DNA of 38,659 nt from Opitutia bacterium Tous-C1TDCM. GTDB lineage: Bacteria; Verrucomicrobiota; Verrucomicrobiia; Opitutales; Opitutaceae. Below the pieces are notes generated by a model that worked only from the letters and a program-made list of their open reading frames with translations, was not told where the DNA came from and ran no database searches. Shown here one piece after another: positions 16,644 through 25,418 of this stretch. Position 1 is the first letter of the stretch. Every line of letters starts with the position of its first letter. The position numbers were made by a program, and so were the translations under genes. The DNA is taken from NCBI GenBank assembly GCA_002288455.1, contig NEUS01000027.1:1-38659 (forward strand). Reading direction: 5' to 3'.

Positions 16644-18278
16644 TCAGATTCTCCGCGCCGTGTTGATCACGTTGACCTTGTCGAAACGGGCGGTGGCGCT
16701 GCCGTGGGAGACGGCGCTGATCTGCGGCGGCTGGCCCTTGCCGTCGTTGAAGGCGCCGCCGAGGGCGTAGTCGCGCCGGTCGCAGATCGCCGAACACGAA
16801 TTCCAGAATTCCTGCGTGTTCGACTGGTAGGACACGTCGCGCAGCATGCCGGCGATTTGCCCGTTCTTGATCTCGTAGAACAGCTGGCCGCCGAATTGGA
16901 AATTGTAGCGCTGCTGGTCGATCGAGAAGGAACCGTCGCCGATGATGTAGACGCCGCGCTCGACGTTCTTGATCAGTTCGGCGGGCGCGAGCGGGGCGGG
17001 GCCCGGCTCGAGGGAAACATTGGGCATGCGCTGGAACTGCACGTCGGACCAATGCTGCGAATAGCTGCAGCCGTCGCTTTCCGCCTGGCCGACGATGTGG
17101 GCCTGGTCCCGGGTTTTCTGATACCCGACCAGAATGCCGTCCTTGATGATCGGCCAGCGCTTGGTCGGCACGCCTTCGTCGTCGTAGCCCACCGCGCCGA
17201 GGGACCCGGGCTGCGTCTTGTCGGCGAAGAAGTTCACCCGGCCGTGGCCGTACTGGAAATTCCCGCTCTTCCATTTGTCGAGGGTGGCGAACGACGTGCC
17301 GGCGTAGTTCGCCTCGTAGCCGAGCACGCGGTCGAGCTCGGTGGCGTGGCCGATGGATTCGTGGATCGTCAGCCAGAGATGCGACGGATCGAGCACGAGG
17401 TCGTACTGCCCGGCGAGGACGGATTTGGCGGAGACCTTGGCCTTGGCCTGCTGCGCGGCGAGCGTCGCGTCCTCGATCAGATCGTAGGAATCGGTGTAGC
17501 GCACGGTGGTGTCGCCGACCGGCGCGAGTTTGTGGCGGGGATCGGCGTCGAGGTATTCGTAGCCGCGGCCCGAGGGCGCGCTGATCGAACGGCGCGTCTG
17601 GAAACGGCCGGTCTTCGGATCCGTCACGGTCGCGAGAAACGTCGGCCAGATGCGGTGGATGTCCTGGTCGATGTAGGAGCCGTCGGTGCTCGCGAAATAC
17701 TTCTGCTCGTTGACGAGGAAGAGCTGCGAGTTGACGAAGTTGGCGCCGGCCTTGAGGGCGGCGGCGTTGGCGGCGAGCAGGCGGTCCACCTTGTCGGCCA
17801 GCGGCACCGCGAAGCCGTTGGTGCGGATCGGCGTCCGCCAGGCGGTTTCGCCGACGCCCTTTTGCGGGGCCAGCACGACGGGTTCCGTCTGGATTTTGGC
17901 ATTGGCCTTGGCGATCGCGACGGCCTGGGCGGCGGCGCGGGCGATGGAGTCGGGCGTCAATTCGTTGGTGGCGAAGAAGCCCCAGGCGCCGCCGGCGATG
18001 ACGCGGATGCCCGCGCCGTAACTCTCGGTGCTGGAAACGCCCTCGACCTTCTGCTCGCGGGTGGAGACGGACTGGTTGAGGTAGCGGCCGATGCGGACGT
18101 CGGCGTAGGTGGCGCCGAGTTTGGTCGCGGCATTGAGGGCGGCATCGGCGAGTTGTTTCTTGCGCGCGACGGCGAGCGGATCCTTGGCGGCGAGCGCCGC
18201 GGCGGCGCGGGTCCATTGCGGCAGGAGCAACGAGCCGGTGGCGAGGCCGGTGGTCTGGAGAAAATGGCGGCGTTTCAT
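16644..18278 (-). CDS. tldD: TldD-like metalloprotease with Tat signal (paralogue 1)
   Basis: A 544-residue TldD/PmbA family protein. Family knowledge: TldD with TldE forms a zinc peptidase that trims unfolded or modified peptides such as microcin B17 precursor and CcdA. The sequence has the zinc motif HESIGH at 306-311, preceded by GQYDLVLDPSHLWLTI, and a conserved C-terminal Cys in AICDRRD that may be the third metal ligand. It starts MKRRHFLQ followed by a hydrophobic stretch, a twin-arginine signal with cleavage likely near residue 25; classical TldD is cytoplasmic, so export is unusual. The ATG at 18278 is fixed by this signal. It starts 11 bases after the TldE-like gene and is closely similar throughout to paralogue 2 at 19676, including the spacing of the catalytic region. 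Confidence 0.94.
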   Translation of the reverse strand: MKRRHFLQTTGLATGSLLLPQWTRAAAALAAKDPLAVARKKQLADAALNAATKLGATYADVRIGRYLNQSVSTREQKVEGVSSTESYGAGIRVIAGGAWGFFATNELTPDSIARAAAQAVAIAKANAKIQTEPVVLAPQKGVGETAWRTPIRTNGFAVPLADKVDRLLAANAAALKAGANFVNSQLFLVNEQKYFASTDGSYIDQDIHRIWPTFLATVTDPKTGRFQTRRSISAPSGRGYEYLDADPRHKLAPVGDTTVRYTDSYDLIEDATLAAQQAKAKVSAKSVLAGQYDLVLDPSHLWLTIHESIGHATELDRVLGYEANYAGTSFATLDKWKSGNFQYGHGRVNFFADKTQPGSLGAVGYDDEGVPTKRWPIIKDGILVGYQKTRDQAHIVGQAESDGCSYSQHWSDVQFQRMPNVSLEPGPAPLAPAELIKNVERGVYIIGDGSFSIDQQRYNFQFGGQLFYEIKNGQIAGMLRDVSYQSNTQEFWNSCSAICDRRDYALGGAFNDGKGQPPQISAVSHGSATARFDKVNVINTARRI

Positions 18279-18289
18279 GGGCGGCGGGC

Positions 18290-19618
18290 TCAGACGGCGT
18301 CGGAGAGACTGGAGAACGTGAAATCCCGCAGGACCATCGGCGGGATCAGGCTGTTTTCGACGCGCTGCGGCCGGCCGAGCGCCTCGAGGTTGTTGAGCAT
18401 GATGACCGGGCTTTCGTTGAAGCGGAAATTCTTCACCGGGAATTTGATCTCGCCGTTCTCGACGAAGAACGTGCCGTCGCGGGTGAGACCCGTGTACAGG
18501 AGCGTCTGCGGATCGACGGCGCGGATGTACCAGAGCCGGGTGACGAGTACGCCGCGTTTCACGCCCTTGATCAGCGCGTCGAGCGGGGTGTCGGTGCCGC
18601 CCATGATGCTGCGGCCGAAGGCGGGCGGCGGCGCCGCGTTTTCGTCGCGGCCCTGCTGCTTCGCCCAGAAGCGCGTGTAGCCGACGTTCTTCACCACCCC
18701 GCCCTGGATCCAGTCGGTGCGGCGCTGGGCGCGGCCGTCCGAGCCCCATTTGTTGCCGGGGAGCTCGGCGTTCATCGGGTCGGTCCAGAGATTGACGCGT
18801 TCGTCGACGATCTTCTCGCCGACGCGCGAGGCGCCGCCGGCCTTGCTCAGGAAGCTGCGGCCTTCGTCGGTGAGCCGCGCGTTCATGGCGTTGAGCATGA
18901 GGTTGACGAGCGTGACGCCGGCGCTGGGCTCGAGAATCACCGTGTACTTGCCGGGCTCGATGGCGCGGGCCTCGCGGGATTGGAGCGCCTTGCGCGCGGC
19001 GATGGCGGTGACGCCGCCGGCGTCGAGGCGGGAGGCATCGTTGAAATCGGCCAGCGCGTAACCGGAGCCGCGGCCGTCCTCGGTGCGCGTGGTGACGGAG
19101 AAATCGATATCGGTGCGGCGCTGGTAACCGAAGAGTCCCTTGGAATTGGCGAGGGCGGAAAAACGGGCGCTGTCGGAAAGGTAGCCGGCCGCCGTGAGTT
19201 TGCGCTCCTTGCAATGGCCGATGCTCGCGGCGGCCCAGCGCACGCGGTCCTCCTGCGTCACCTTGGCCGTGGCCTCGAAATGCGCCTGCGGCTCGAGGTA
19301 GGTCTGCGGGCCGATCGCGGGCATGAATTCGGGATTCTCGGGCGAGAGCCGCGCGAGTTCCTCCGCCGAGCGCACGGCGCGCTCGAGGGAGGCGTCGTCG
19401 AATTCGTTGATCGTGGCGGCGCCGGATTTGCGGCCGAGGCTCGACGTCACGGCCAGGCTAAGAGTATCGGAACCGCCGCTGGTGGAAACGGTGTTGCGCG
19501 CGAAGCGGAGATTGCCGGCGCGGGCCCCCGAGAGGGAGACCTGGCATTCGTCGGCTTTCGAGAACGAGAGCGTCTTCTGCAGGATCGCGCGGGCTTCGGA
19601 TTCGGAGAGGAGGGACAT
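18290..19618 (-). CDS. tldE: TldE/PmbA-like protein
   Basis: A 442-residue PmbA/TldE family protein, the non-catalytic partner of TldD. It has the family N-terminus with alternating helices and the SGARAGNLRFARNTVSTSGGSD region, the middle segment IEPGKYTVILEPSAGVTLVNLML, and a C-terminal core with GGTDTPLDALIKGVKRGVLVTRLWYIR. No HExxxH is present, as expected for TldE. Crucially, there is no signal peptide: it begins MSLLSESEARAILQKTLSFSKADECQ... in a soluble, charged run. It lies between two TldD genes that do carry Tat signals, 11 bases before one and 57 bases after the other. This either splits the pair across compartments or requires co-export. Confidence 0.93.
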   Translation of the reverse strand: MSLLSESEARAILQKTLSFSKADECQVSLSGARAGNLRFARNTVSTSGGSDTLSLAVTSSLGRKSGAATINEFDDASLERAVRSAEELARLSPENPEFMPAIGPQTYLEPQAHFEATAKVTQEDRVRWAAASIGHCKERKLTAAGYLSDSARFSALANSKGLFGYQRRTDIDFSVTTRTEDGRGSGYALADFNDASRLDAGGVTAIAARKALQSREARAIEPGKYTVILEPSAGVTLVNLMLNAMNARLTDEGRSFLSKAGGASRVGEKIVDERVNLWTDPMNAELPGNKWGSDGRAQRRTDWIQGGVVKNVGYTRFWAKQQGRDENAAPPPAFGRSIMGGTDTPLDALIKGVKRGVLVTRLWYIRAVDPQTLLYTGLTRDGTFFVENGEIKFPVKNFRFNESPVIMLNNLEALGRPQRVENSLIPPMVLRDFTFSSLSDAV

Positions 19619-19627
19619 GGGGGAAAA

Positions 19628-19655
19628 TTGCGGAATGCGGATTGCGGAATGCGGA
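19628..19655. repeat. Four tandem heptamers between tldD-2 and tldE
   Basis: The units TTGCGGA and ATGCGGA alternate exactly twice (28 bases) in the 57-base gap between tldD-2 and the TldE-like gene. Reverse-strand units are TCCGCAA and TCCGCAT. They resemble short tandemly repeated heptamers known from cyanobacteria and seen in other Verrucomicrobiota. Confidence 0.75.
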
Positions 19656-19675
19656 TTTTTCGCCGGCGGCGGTCT

Positions 19676-21301
19676 TCAGATTCTGCGGCCGGTGTTGAGG
19701 ACGTTGACCTTGTTGAAACGGGACGTGGCGCTGCCGTGCGAGACGGCGCTGACCTGCGAGGGCTGGCCCTTGCCGTCGAAGAAACTGCCGAAGTGCATGT
19801 AGTCGCGGCGGTCGCAGATCGCGACGCACGAATTCCAGAACTCCTGCGTGTTCGACTGGTAGGCGACGTCGCGCAGCATGCCGGCGATCTCGCCGTTTTT
19901 GATCTCGTAGAACAGCTGGCCGCCGAATTGGAAATTGTAGCGCTGCTGGTCGATCGAGAACGAGCCGCGGCCGACAATGTAGATGCCGCGCTCGACGCGC
20001 TTGATCATCTCCGCCGGCGTCAGCGGCGCCGCGCCGGGCTGGAGCGAAACATTGGGCATGCGCTGGAACTGGACCGCATTCCACGACTGCGCATAGCTGC
20101 AGCCGTCGCCGGCGTTTTGCCCGACCATGTGCGCCTGGTCGCGCGTCTTCTGGTAATCGACCAAGATGCCGTCCCGGATAATCGGCCAACGCTTCGCCGG
20201 CACCCCTTCGTCGTCGTAGCCCACCGCGCCCAGCGTCCCGGCTTCCGTGCGGTCGGCGAAGAAATTCACGATCGGACTGCCGTATTTGAAATCCTTGGAC
20301 TTCCACTTGTCCAGGGTCGCGAACGAAGTGCCCGCATAGTTGGCCTCGTAGCCGAGCACGCGGTCGAGCTCGGTGGCATGGCCGACCGATTCGTGGATCG
20401 TCAGCCCGAGGTGCGTCGGGTCGAGCACGAGGTCGTATTGCCCGGCGACGACACGCTTGGCGGCGAGTTTTTCCCGCGCCTGCTGCGCGGCGAGGACGGC
20501 GTCCTCGGCCAGGTCGTACGATTCGAAGTAGCGCACCGTCGCGCCCGCGCGTTTGCCGGCGGGATCGGCCCCGAGGTATTCATAGCCGCGGCCCACGGGC
20601 GAACTCAGGGCGTTGCGGGTTTCGAAGCGGCCGGTCTTCTGATCCGTCGCCGTCACCGTGAAGGTCGGCCAGAGCCGGTGGATATCCTGGTCGATGTAGG
20701 AGCCGTCGGTGCTCGCGAAATACTTCTGCTCGTTGATCTGGTAGAGCTGCGTGTTGATGAAACTCGCGCCCTGCGCGAGCGCGGCGCGATTGGCCGCGAG
20801 CAGGTGCTCCACTTTTTCCTGCAGCGACACGGCGAACGGGTTGGTCCGGATCGGCGTGCGCCAGGCCACCTCGCCCACCCCGGCCTGCGGCGCGAGCACG
20901 ACCGGCTCGTCCTGCAGGCGGGCGTTGGCTATGGCGATCGCCACCGCCTCGGCCGCGGCCCGCGCGACGGACTCTTCGCTCAACCGGTCCGTCGCCATGA
21001 AACCCCACGCGCCGTCCGCGATCACGCGCACGCCGGCGCCGTAGCTTTCGTCGCTGGTCACGCCGTCGACCTTCGTTTCGCGGGTCGAGATCGACTGGCG
21101 GAGGTAGCGCCCGATGCGCACATCGGCATAGGTCGCGCCGCGCTTCGTCGCGGCATTCAGCGCCGCGTCCGCGAGGCGTTTCTTCCGCGCGGCCGGGATC
21201 GGATCGCCCGCCGCGAGGCGCTCGGCCGCGGCCGTCCACGCCGGCAACAGCAGGAACCCGCCGGCGGCCCCGGCCCGGCCTATGAACCAACGGCGATTCA
21301 T
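19676..21301 (-). CDS. tldD: TldD-like metalloprotease with Tat signal (paralogue 2)
   Basis: A 541-residue TldD family protein and the first gene of the minus-strand run. It has the zinc motif HESVGH at 303-308 and the conserved Cys in AICDRRD. The N-terminus MNRRWFIGRAG followed by a hydrophobic run is a twin-arginine signal; the ATG at 21301 is chosen to start there, and an in-frame upstream extension of 63 residues reads intergenic sequence. It shares most residues with paralogue 1, for example GSYIDQDIH and GYEANYAGTSFATLDKWKS, but differs in charge in the 230-260 region, which may shift substrate choice. Tandem duplication before or after acquisition of the TldE gene is likely. It is divergent from the TonB receptor. 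Confidence 0.93.
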   Translation of the reverse strand: MNRRWFIGRAGAAGGFLLLPAWTAAAERLAAGDPIPAARKKRLADAALNAATKRGATYADVRIGRYLRQSISTRETKVDGVTSDESYGAGVRVIADGAWGFMATDRLSEESVARAAAEAVAIAIANARLQDEPVVLAPQAGVGEVAWRTPIRTNPFAVSLQEKVEHLLAANRAALAQGASFINTQLYQINEQKYFASTDGSYIDQDIHRLWPTFTVTATDQKTGRFETRNALSSPVGRGYEYLGADPAGKRAGATVRYFESYDLAEDAVLAAQQAREKLAAKRVVAGQYDLVLDPTHLGLTIHESVGHATELDRVLGYEANYAGTSFATLDKWKSKDFKYGSPIVNFFADRTEAGTLGAVGYDDEGVPAKRWPIIRDGILVDYQKTRDQAHMVGQNAGDGCSYAQSWNAVQFQRMPNVSLQPGAAPLTPAEMIKRVERGIYIVGRGSFSIDQQRYNFQFGGQLFYEIKNGEIAGMLRDVAYQSNTQEFWNSCVAICDRRDYMHFGSFFDGKGQPSQVSAVSHGSATSRFNKVNVLNTGRRI

Positions 21302-21539
21302 GGCGCAGGAAAACGAAAGGGGAAAACGGACACCCGCGGACAAAGGCGCGGAGCAGGCTTCGGCATCGCGTCGCTGTGTCATAACCGCCGCCGGCGCGTC
21401 AATCCGCGTTTCCGAATTCTCCGCGCCGGCGCCGTCTCCGGCCCCCGAATCAACGATATCAGCAAGGTTTCGCTTGTGGAACTGCGCCACCGCACAACCT
21501 TAACGGGTCAGGCTCGTCTCGCCCGACTGGCTTTCCCCT
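21302..21539. promoter_or_regulatory. Divergent intergenic region, tldD-2 / TonB receptor
   Basis: These 238 bases hold the promoters of the ten-gene minus-strand run and of the receptor. No riboswitch, Fur box or other known operator could be recognised. A weak TTGTGG/ACCTTA pair 17 bases apart occurs near 21475-21503 on the plus strand, too poor to call. Confidence 0.4.
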
Positions 21540-24305
21540 ATGACCCACCCCACTCAGGCCTCGCTCCGCGTTGCTGCCCGGCTTCTGCCGGCCTCGTTCT
21601 GCCTCCTCTCCGCCCCGTTGCTCCGGGCGCAAACCGCTCCCGCCGCCTCGTCGCCCGCGGCCGCCGTCGCCGCCAAGGACGAGACCGTCACGCTCTCGCC
21701 GTTCATCGTCATGACGGAGTCCGAGGCCGGCTGGTCCGCCAACGACACGCTCTCCGCCACGCGCACCAAGCAGGCGCTGAAGGATGTGCCGGTGAACATC
21801 GACGCCATCACCGCCGACTTCATGGAGGACCTCGGTCTCTTCACCGCCGACGAAGTCGCCAACTACGTCGCCAACGCCTTCGCCCCGCCCACCCTCGAGA
21901 ACGACAACCAGAGCGGCGCCGTCTCCTTCCGCGGCCTCAGCGGCTCCACCGCCGCGCGCAATTACTTCCGCTGGTACATCCCGAGCGACACCTACAACGT
22001 CGAGCGCATCGACTTCGGCAAGGGCTCCAACTCCCTCATCTTCGGCGACGTGGACCCGGGCGGCCAGGCCTCCGTCTTCACCAAGCGCGCGCAGATGCGG
22101 AATTTCGGCACCTTCCTTTCCCAGTACAACACCGACGGTGCCTACCGCTTCCAGATCGACCTCAACCGCCGCCTCCGGAACAACCTCGCCGTCCGCTTCA
22201 ACGCCGTGCGCCGCCAGGAACGCACCTTTCAGGACGCCTCCACGTTCCAACTCGCCGGCGAAACGCTCACGACCACGTGGCAGCCGTTCAAGGAAACGAT
22301 GATCCGCGTCGAGTACGAGCAGGGCGACTTCGCCAATGTCCGCGGTTTCGGCGGCGTCACCATCCGCGAACAGTCCGCCCGCTCCCGCGCCTTCACGACG
22401 GACCGGCTCTATTACACCTCCGACAACCAGTGGATCGTGCGCAGCACGCTGCCCTCCGCCGACCGTTCCAACGGCCCCGCCGGCGGCTCGCCATCCCTCA
22501 TCGAGGGCGACTACTTCGACGTCACCATGCGCAACGCCGCCGGCGCCGTCGTCGGCACCAAGCGCTTCAACGGCTACCCGAAACACTACAACCTCCGCGG
22601 CTCCTTCGACCGCCAGAACCGCCCCTTCGACACCACCTCCGTCACCGTCGAGCAGCGCCTCGGCCCCGTCGGCGTCGAGGTCGCCTACAACCACCAGCGC
22701 CAGACCGCCATCCGCAACGACAACTTCTTCTCCAGCACGATCAGCGTCGACGTCAACGGCCGCCCCTACGTCGAGACCGAACTCGACGAGAAACGCTTCG
22801 GCAACACCGTCGATTCGTTCCGCGGCACCGCCGTGTACAAATTCGACAAGTGGAAGTGGATGCAGCAGCTGATCGTCGGCAGCGCCGAATACCGCGAGGA
22901 CCAGGTCACGAACTACCGCTTCAACACCTACAACACCTACAACGTCGACCGCGGCGGCACCCTCAACACCAACGCCGACCGCGTCCGTCTCCGCCTCTTC
23001 CTCGACGACCCGCGCTTCTATTCCCGCGCGCTTTTCGATGCGATGAAGCCGGCCAACCTGCCGACCACGCCCACGATCACGCCGAAGTCCCTCGCCTCCT
23101 TCCCTTCCGGCACGAGCTCGACCGACGGCACGCAGTGGCGCCAGTCCTCCGCCGTCGCTCTCTCGACCAGCGGCCGCTACTTCGGCGGCCGCATCCAGAC
23201 CCTCATCGGCGCCCGCCACGACTGGAATCGGAATTATGAATACGAAGGCACGCGCACCTTCGGCCCCTACAAAGAGGAAGTCCCGCCGCCCAAGCGCGGC
23301 GACGCCCTCCCCGGCGAGTACATCGAGAACAAGCAGCTGCGCCTCGAGAACACGAGCATGACGGGCGGCATGACCGTCGTCCTGACCAAGGACCTCAACT
23401 TCTACGGCGTCTACTCCGAGTCCTTCCGTTTCCAGGGCGTGCGCACCTTCGACCGCGTGCGCTTCCCGCCGATCACCGGCGTGACCAAGGAAGTCGGCCT
23501 CAAGGGCAGCTTCTGGGGCGACCGCGCCAGCGTGAATCTCGGCGTCTTCGACATCGACCGCCAGAACGTCGCCCTGAGCTGGAACAATATCATCAGCTTC
23601 GACACCTCCGAAATCGAGGACCTGATGAATCCCAACGACGTCCTCCCCGGCGATCCGCGCTACAAGTACGGCGAGGAAGGCACCGGTTCCGCCTCGCGCT
23701 ACTACAGCTCCACGGAAAATTCCCGCGGCGCCGACGTCACCCTGAATGTCCGCCCGCTGAAGGGCCTGCAGCTCCGCTTCACCCTCGCGCGCACCCAGGT
23801 CACCGGCCTCCCCAACCTCGATTCCTTCCGCGGCTACTACGAGGCCGCCGTCGCCCGCGGCAACGAGTCCCCCGCCCTGCTCAACGAAGCCAAGACGCTG
23901 CTCGATTCCCTCGATATCGACCAGAAGCCCACCGGCGCCCGCGCCTCGCCGTGGTCCGCCAGCTGGGTCGTCGACTACGCCTTCGCCCGCGACACGTGGG
24001 CGCCCCTCCGCGGCGTCCGCGTGGGCCTCAACGGCAGCTGGCGCGACGACTACCTCTTCGGCATCGCCAACGGCCAGGCCCTCGCCGGCGGTTCCACCCA
24101 TCTGGTCCACGGCTACATCATGCGCGACCAGAAGATCTGGAACCAGCAGGTCCGCGCCCGCCTCGGCTTCCGCAATCTCACCGATCTCGAAAACGGGGAC
24201 CTGCGCAAAACGAGTTTCACGACCCTCGCCAGCGGCGCCAACGTCTACCGCTACAGCTACGTCGTCCCGCTCCAGGTCGACCTCAGCCTCACGGTCCGGT
24301 TCTGA
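21540..24305 (+). CDS. TonB-dependent outer-membrane receptor
   Basis: A 921-residue outer-membrane transporter energised by TonB-ExbBD. A Sec signal peptide ends near residue 31 (LLRAQ). A TonB-box-like ETVTLSPFIV at about 47-56 follows, then the plug domain (about 65-190, with RTKQALKDVPVNIDAIT and DEVANYVANAFAP), then a 22-strand barrel rich in alternating aromatic residues, ending in a terminal Phe (SLTVRF) as expected for BAM recognition. No SusC-type carboxypeptidase-like domain precedes the plug. The ligand is unknown; the divergent TldD/E genes hint at peptides, but Opitutaceae-type genomes have many such receptors. The start ATG lacks a Shine-Dalgarno. A clear terminator follows. Confidence 0.95.
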   Translation: MTHPTQASLRVAARLLPASFCLLSAPLLRAQTAPAASSPAAAVAAKDETVTLSPFIVMTESEAGWSANDTLSATRTKQALKDVPVNIDAITADFMEDLGLFTADEVANYVANAFAPPTLENDNQSGAVSFRGLSGSTAARNYFRWYIPSDTYNVERIDFGKGSNSLIFGDVDPGGQASVFTKRAQMRNFGTFLSQYNTDGAYRFQIDLNRRLRNNLAVRFNAVRRQERTFQDASTFQLAGETLTTTWQPFKETMIRVEYEQGDFANVRGFGGVTIREQSARSRAFTTDRLYYTSDNQWIVRSTLPSADRSNGPAGGSPSLIEGDYFDVTMRNAAGAVVGTKRFNGYPKHYNLRGSFDRQNRPFDTTSVTVEQRLGPVGVEVAYNHQRQTAIRNDNFFSSTISVDVNGRPYVETELDEKRFGNTVDSFRGTAVYKFDKWKWMQQLIVGSAEYREDQVTNYRFNTYNTYNVDRGGTLNTNADRVRLRLFLDDPRFYSRALFDAMKPANLPTTPTITPKSLASFPSGTSSTDGTQWRQSSAVALSTSGRYFGGRIQTLIGARHDWNRNYEYEGTRTFGPYKEEVPPPKRGDALPGEYIENKQLRLENTSMTGGMTVVLTKDLNFYGVYSESFRFQGVRTFDRVRFPPITGVTKEVGLKGSFWGDRASVNLGVFDIDRQNVALSWNNIISFDTSEIEDLMNPNDVLPGDPRYKYGEEGTGSASRYYSSTENSRGADVTLNVRPLKGLQLRFTLARTQVTGLPNLDSFRGYYEAAVARGNESPALLNEAKTLLDSLDIDQKPTGARASPWSASWVVDYAFARDTWAPLRGVRVGLNGSWRDDYLFGIANGQALAGGSTHLVHGYIMRDQKIWNQQVRARLGFRNLTDLENGDLRKTSFTTLASGANVYRYSYVVPLQVDLSLTVRF

Positions 24306-24337
24306 GCCCGGCCCCCGCTTCGCCGCCGTCCCTTCGG

Positions 24338-24368
24338 CCCGCGCCCCTTCCCGGGCGCGGGCTTTTCA
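24338..24368 (+). terminator. Rho-independent terminator of the TonB receptor
   Basis: A perfect 10-bp stem (GCCCGCGCCC and GGGCGCGGGC) with a 6-base loop is followed by TTTTC, 32 bases after the receptor stop. It lies before the convergent glutathione genes. The T run is short. Confidence 0.75.
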
Positions 24369-24434
24369 TTGGGCGCGCGTCTCGTTCCGCAACGCCACCA
24401 AGACTTCCCGGCCGCCTTCCGCCCTACGGTTCCG

Positions 24435-25418
24435 TCAGTGGAAGCCCAGCAAATCGAGCACGTGCCGTTCGACGTGCCGGTTCATGCCTTCCGCCGGGAA
24501 ATCATGGATGTGCAGCGCCGGGTTGAAGTTGAGTTCGAGAATGCAATACGGCGCCTCCGCGCCGTCCGCCGCGACGTCGGGGATGATCATGTCCAATCCG
24601 CAAATGGCGGCGCCGACCGCCGCCGTCGCCTGCTCGGCCCAGCACCGATAGACCGGCGGCATCGTATCCGTTAAATCGAGACTGTCGCCGCCGGTGCTGA
24701 TATTGGAATTCTTGCGCAGGAAAACCGTCGCGCCGTCGGCCGGAACACTTCCGGGCCCGAGGCCCTGGCCTGCCAGAAACGCAAGTTCGACTTCTTCGAG
24801 GCGAATGCGTTCGAGCGGCTTGCGGTAGCCTTCGCCCCGGTACGGATGCCGATTCTTCACCTCGACCAGTTCGCGAATCGTCGCCCGGCCGTCGCCCCGC
24901 ACATTGGCCGGAATCCGATGCAGCACGGCCCGGGTCATCCCGCCGATCACGAGAAAACGAAATTCCCGCCCCTCGACAAACTCCTCCACCAGCACGCTCG
25001 CATCGAGGGCAAAGGCCGCCGCCAGCGCCGCCCGGTACGCCGCCTCATCGGCCGCGGCATCGAGGATCGCCACGCCTTCGCCGAAGTTCGTCGAGTTGGG
25101 TTTGACGACGATTTTCTTCCCCCGATAGGCGGGAAACGCGGCCTCGGCCGCGGCAAGTTCCCGGAACTTCTCGCCGGCAGGCACCCGCAGGCCGGCCGCG
25201 CGCAGGACTTTCTTCGTCACCTCTTTGTTCTCCATCAGCAGGGCGCTGATATAGGTGTCGGCCGAGGTGCGCGTGGCCTGCTTGACGTACTCGGTGCGGC
25301 CGCCGCGCCGGAGCGCGATGAAGTTGTCGTCGGCATCGAGCAGTTCGATTTCGACGCCGCGCCCGCGGGCTTCGGCGATCAGGACCTGGGTCGAGAGTTC
25401 AAGGGCTTCAAGATTCAT
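24435..25418 (-). CDS. ATP-grasp glutathione synthetase, GshF C-terminal-domain type
   Basis: Adds glycine to gamma-glutamylcysteine to make glutathione. The 327-residue protein is not classical GshB: its EYVKQATRTSADTYISALL run and the ATP-binding VVKPNSTNFGEG at 104-115, plus ILELNFNPALHIHDFP near the C-terminus, match the ATP-grasp half of bifunctional GshF (GshAB). The start at 25418 lies inside the last codons of the upstream glutamate-cysteine ligase gene (11-base overlap), so the two halves of GshF are encoded separately but coupled. Family is clear; synthesis of glutathione rather than another gamma-glutamyl peptide is inferred. Confidence 0.93.
   Translation of the reverse strand: MNLEALELSTQVLIAEARGRGVEIELLDADDNFIALRRGGRTEYVKQATRTSADTYISALLMENKEVTKKVLRAAGLRVPAGEKFRELAAAEAAFPAYRGKKIVVKPNSTNFGEGVAILDAAADEAAYRAALAAAFALDASVLVEEFVEGREFRFLVIGGMTRAVLHRIPANVRGDGRATIRELVEVKNRHPYRGEGYRKPLERIRLEEVELAFLAGQGLGPGSVPADGATVFLRKNSNISTGGDSLDLTDTMPPVYRCWAEQATAAVGAAICGLDMIIPDVAADGAEAPYCILELNFNPALHIHDFPAEGMNRHVERHVLDLLGFH

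Noticed and set aside
21302..21539. Riboswitch (cobalamin or TPP) before the TonB receptor
   Set aside because: Neither the cobalamin box nor the TPP CTGAGA core could be found.
18980..23239. 1419-residue open frame on the plus strand
   Set aside because: It runs antisense to tldE and tldD-2 and then out of frame through the TonB receptor. Its product is Arg/Ala/Gly-rich without domains; it is a by-product of high GC.
21459..24110. 883-residue open frame opposite the TonB receptor
   Set aside because: The product is low-complexity Val/Glu/Ala-rich and mirrors the codon pattern of the receptor, whose signal, plug and terminal Phe are clear.
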